A DNA stretch of 64,000 nt from the NCBI GenBank assembly GCA_963841695.1, contig CAWJDQ010000012.1, positions 9,427-73,426 of the forward strand, in the 5' to 3' direction. The notes below the pieces were generated by a model. That model did no database searches. It was not told the origin of the DNA and saw only the letters and a program-made list of their open reading frames with translations. The translations under genes were made by a program, and so were the position numbers. Origin of the DNA: RYN-230 sp963841695 (GTDB taxonomy: Bacteria; Actinomycetota; Actinomycetes; Streptosporangiales; Streptosporangiaceae). Positions 62,472 to 64,000 of this stretch are shown one piece after another (the first letter of the stretch is position 1; every line of letters begins with the position of its first letter).

Positions 62472-63842
62472 GTGCAGAATACCGCGCGCCACCCCAAGAT
62501 CACCGTGTCCGCCGACGGGAAGGGGATCGTGTCCCAGGCCGGGGTATTACTGCTGGCCGAGACGCTGCGGGTCACCGGGCTGGGCGAGGGTCTGTCAGCG
62601 GGGCTGGCGCGGTGGCGGGCGCCACGGGCCGTGCATGACCCCGGGAAGATCCTCGGCGACCTGGCCATTACGCTGGCGCTGGGCGGAGACTGCCTGGCCG
62701 ACATCACGGTGCTGCGGGCAGAGCCGGGGCTGGCCGGTCCGGTGCCGTCCGACCCGGTAGTGTCCCGGCTGATCAGCGCGCTGGCCGCGGACGCCCCGCG
62801 GGCGCTGCGGGCGATCCGCAAAGCACGCGCCGCGGCCCGGGAGCGGGCCTGGGCGCTGGCCGGTGACCGTGCGCCCGGTGCGGACGGGTCGCTGATCCCG
62901 GTCGACATCGACGCCACGATCGTGATCGCGCACTCCGAGAAGGAGAAAGCCGCCCCCACCTGGAAGAAGACCTATGGCCACCATCCCCTGGCCGCGTTTG
63001 CTGACCACGGCGCCGGCGCGGCCGGGGAAGCACTCGCGATCATGCTGCGGCCGGGCAACGCCGGATCAAACACCGCAGCCGACCACATCGAGACGGCCCG
63101 GCTAGCGCTGGCCCAGCTGCCCCGCCACCAGCGGCGGCGGGTGCTGATCCGTACCGACTCCGGCGGTGGCACCCACGACTTCCTGAAGTGGGTCACCAGC
63201 CCCGGCCGGCGCCTGCATTACTCGGTCGGCATGACCATTACCGAGGAGATGCACCAGGCCATCCTCACCCTCCCGGACCGCGTCTGGGAGGCCGCCTATG
63301 ACGCCGGCGGCCAGGTCCGGCCCGGTGCGTGGGTGGCGGAGCTGACCGGCCTGCTGGACCTGTCGTCCTGGCCGGCGGGGATGCGGGTGATCGTCCGCAA
63401 GGAACGGCCCCACCCCGGCGCGCAGCTGCGGTTCGCCGACATCGGCGGGCACCGGGTCACCTGCTTCGCCACCGATGCCAAGACCGGGCAGCTCGCTGAC
63501 CTGGAACTGCGTCACCGCCGCCGGGCCCGCTGTGAGGACCGGATCCGGTGCGCGAAGGACACCGGATTGCGCGGCCTGCCGCTGCACGGCTTCGCGCAGA
63601 ACCAGGTCTGGTGTGAGCTGGTGGCGATGGCCTGCGAGCTGACCGCCTGGATGGCGATGCTCGCCCTGGACGGCCCGGCCCGGGCCTGGGAACCCAAACG
63701 GCTGCGGCTGCGCCTGTTCACCGCCGCCGGCCGCCTGGCCCGCGGCGGCCGCCGCCTGCGGCTGCGCCTCGCCGCAACCTGGCCCTGGGCCATCCAGATC
63801 ACCACCGCGATCAGCCGCCTGCAAGACCTGGCACCCGGCTGA
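62472..63842 (+). CDS. IS1380-family transposase
   Basis: A 456-residue DDE-type transposase. First catalytic region VDIDATIVIAHSEKEKA, second VLIRTDSGGGTHDFLKW, third around RCEDRIRCAKDTGLRGLPLH with the following FAQNQVWCELVAMAC, as in the family. GTG 62472 begins QNTARHPKITVSADG; an upstream start at 62403 lies within the leader repeat and gives an unlikely N-terminus. No ribosome site is visible, in keeping with the leader hairpin. The frame is intact, so the element may be active. Confidence 0.92.
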   Translation: MQNTARHPKITVSADGKGIVSQAGVLLLAETLRVTGLGEGLSAGLARWRAPRAVHDPGKILGDLAITLALGGDCLADITVLRAEPGLAGPVPSDPVVSRLISALAADAPRALRAIRKARAAARERAWALAGDRAPGADGSLIPVDIDATIVIAHSEKEKAAPTWKKTYGHHPLAAFADHGAGAAGEALAIMLRPGNAGSNTAADHIETARLALAQLPRHQRRRVLIRTDSGGGTHDFLKWVTSPGRRLHYSVGMTITEEMHQAILTLPDRVWEAAYDAGGQVRPGAWVAELTGLLDLSSWPAGMRVIVRKERPHPGAQLRFADIGGHRVTCFATDAKTGQLADLELRHRRRARCEDRIRCAKDTGLRGLPLHGFAQNQVWCELVAMACELTAWMAMLALDGPARAWEPKRLRLRLFTAAGRLARGGRRLRLRLAATWPWAIQITTAISRLQDLAPG

Positions 63843-64000
63843 CCAGCCGGAACCACCCCTGCCACCAGGAAAGGAGAACGCGGGCCCGTGGAACCCCGCC
63901 CACCCGGCGCGACAGCCGGGTCAGCGCCTATGGCCAGACGCTGAAATCAGCGACCAGCCATAGCCTCAGACGGCCACATGAAGATCACGAAAGATCGAGG

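Larger units (their letters stand above)
62380..64000 (+). mobile_element. IS1380-family insertion sequence
   Basis: About 1.62 kb with one transposase gene. The left end CCTTGATCGTTTG (62380-62392) and the right end, read inward on the other strand CCTCGATCTTTCG (63988-64000), match at 10 of 13 positions and fit terminal inverted repeats. The length agrees with the family. The right repeat ends exactly at the window edge, so the target duplication cannot be checked; the left flank is CTGA. Confidence 0.82.

Noticed and set aside
1..64000. CRISPR arrays, tRNA or rRNA genes, prophage structural genes
   Set aside because: No regularly spaced direct repeats, no tRNA-like cloverleaf or rRNA sequence and no capsid, portal or tail genes were recognised.

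Overview
The window is very GC-rich DNA (most genes have G/C in nearly every third codon position, with GTG and TTG starts alongside ATG). It comes from an actinomycete-type bacterium. Supporting signs are an Rv1733c-family membrane protein, many GAF/SpoIIE phosphatases, LAL/LuxR regulators, a glutathione-independent formaldehyde dehydrogenase, an IS1380-type element and MerR/PadR/TetR-controlled exporters. No rRNA, tRNA, CRISPR array or phage structural gene is visible. The gene content is accessory: stress, redox, signalling, export and small oxidoreductases, with no core housekeeping operon.

Layout. 0.1-7.1 kb (minus): bicupin oxalate decarboxylase, YceI, DUF1905/YdeI protein, a non-canonical SDR, an aldo/keto reductase and a MalT-like LAL regulator. 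7.2-11.5 kb (plus): a small conserved protein, a broken AlkA-type glycosylase, an SDR, an MBL hydrolase and a sedolisin lipoprotein. 11.5-17 kb: an ABC-2 exporter (ATPase plus two permeases, one with a large extracytoplasmic beta-sandwich) divergent from a histidine kinase/OmpR regulator pair. 17-21.7 kb: RecQ-like helicase, beta-hydroxyacid dehydrogenase, FAD monooxygenase and small proteins. 21.7-26.6 kb (minus): response regulator, kinase, small lipoprotein and a MacB/FtsX-type ABC exporter, apparently one operon. 26.8-33.3 kb: two SpoIIE phosphatases, formaldehyde dehydrogenase, zinc-ribbon thioredoxin and two Rieske proteins. 33.3-38.3 kb (minus): DMT transporter, PPOX protein, universal stress protein and a P-type ATPase. 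38.4-44.7 kb: APH-like kinase, VOC protein, TetR/MFS pair, MerR/ABC operon. 45.4-49.7 kb: second Usp, Rv1733c-family protein, flavodoxin, PadR/orphan ABC ATPase, a haloacid dehalogenase stub and a stand-alone ScoMcrA-head-like protein. 49.7-61.2 kb: a signalling region with two receiver-only proteins, each next to a shared palindromic motif and a divergent LuxR-type gene (one full-length LAL, one reduced to its HTH), plus MEDS protein, PAS kinase and NarL regulator. 62.4-64.0 kb: an IS1380-like element whose right inverted repeat coincides with the window end.

How the genes may work together (inference). Two Usp proteins, a CtpF-like P-type ATPase beside one of them, an Rv1733c homologue, a PPOX protein, a flavodoxin and redox proteins recall the mycobacterial DosR dormancy set. 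The kinases and receivers of the 50-61 kb region could be its controllers. The exporters each sit with their own regulator (two-component, MerR, TetR or PadR).

Quality warning. About 17 genes are interrupted by frameshifts that can be repaired by removing or adding one base, very often one surplus G in CCGG, GGG or similar contexts. The proteins continue convincingly in the new frame, so many of these are probably sequence errors rather than true pseudogenes. Such genes are given as single features across the shift. Genuine-looking decay (internal deletions, truncated stubs) is marked separately.
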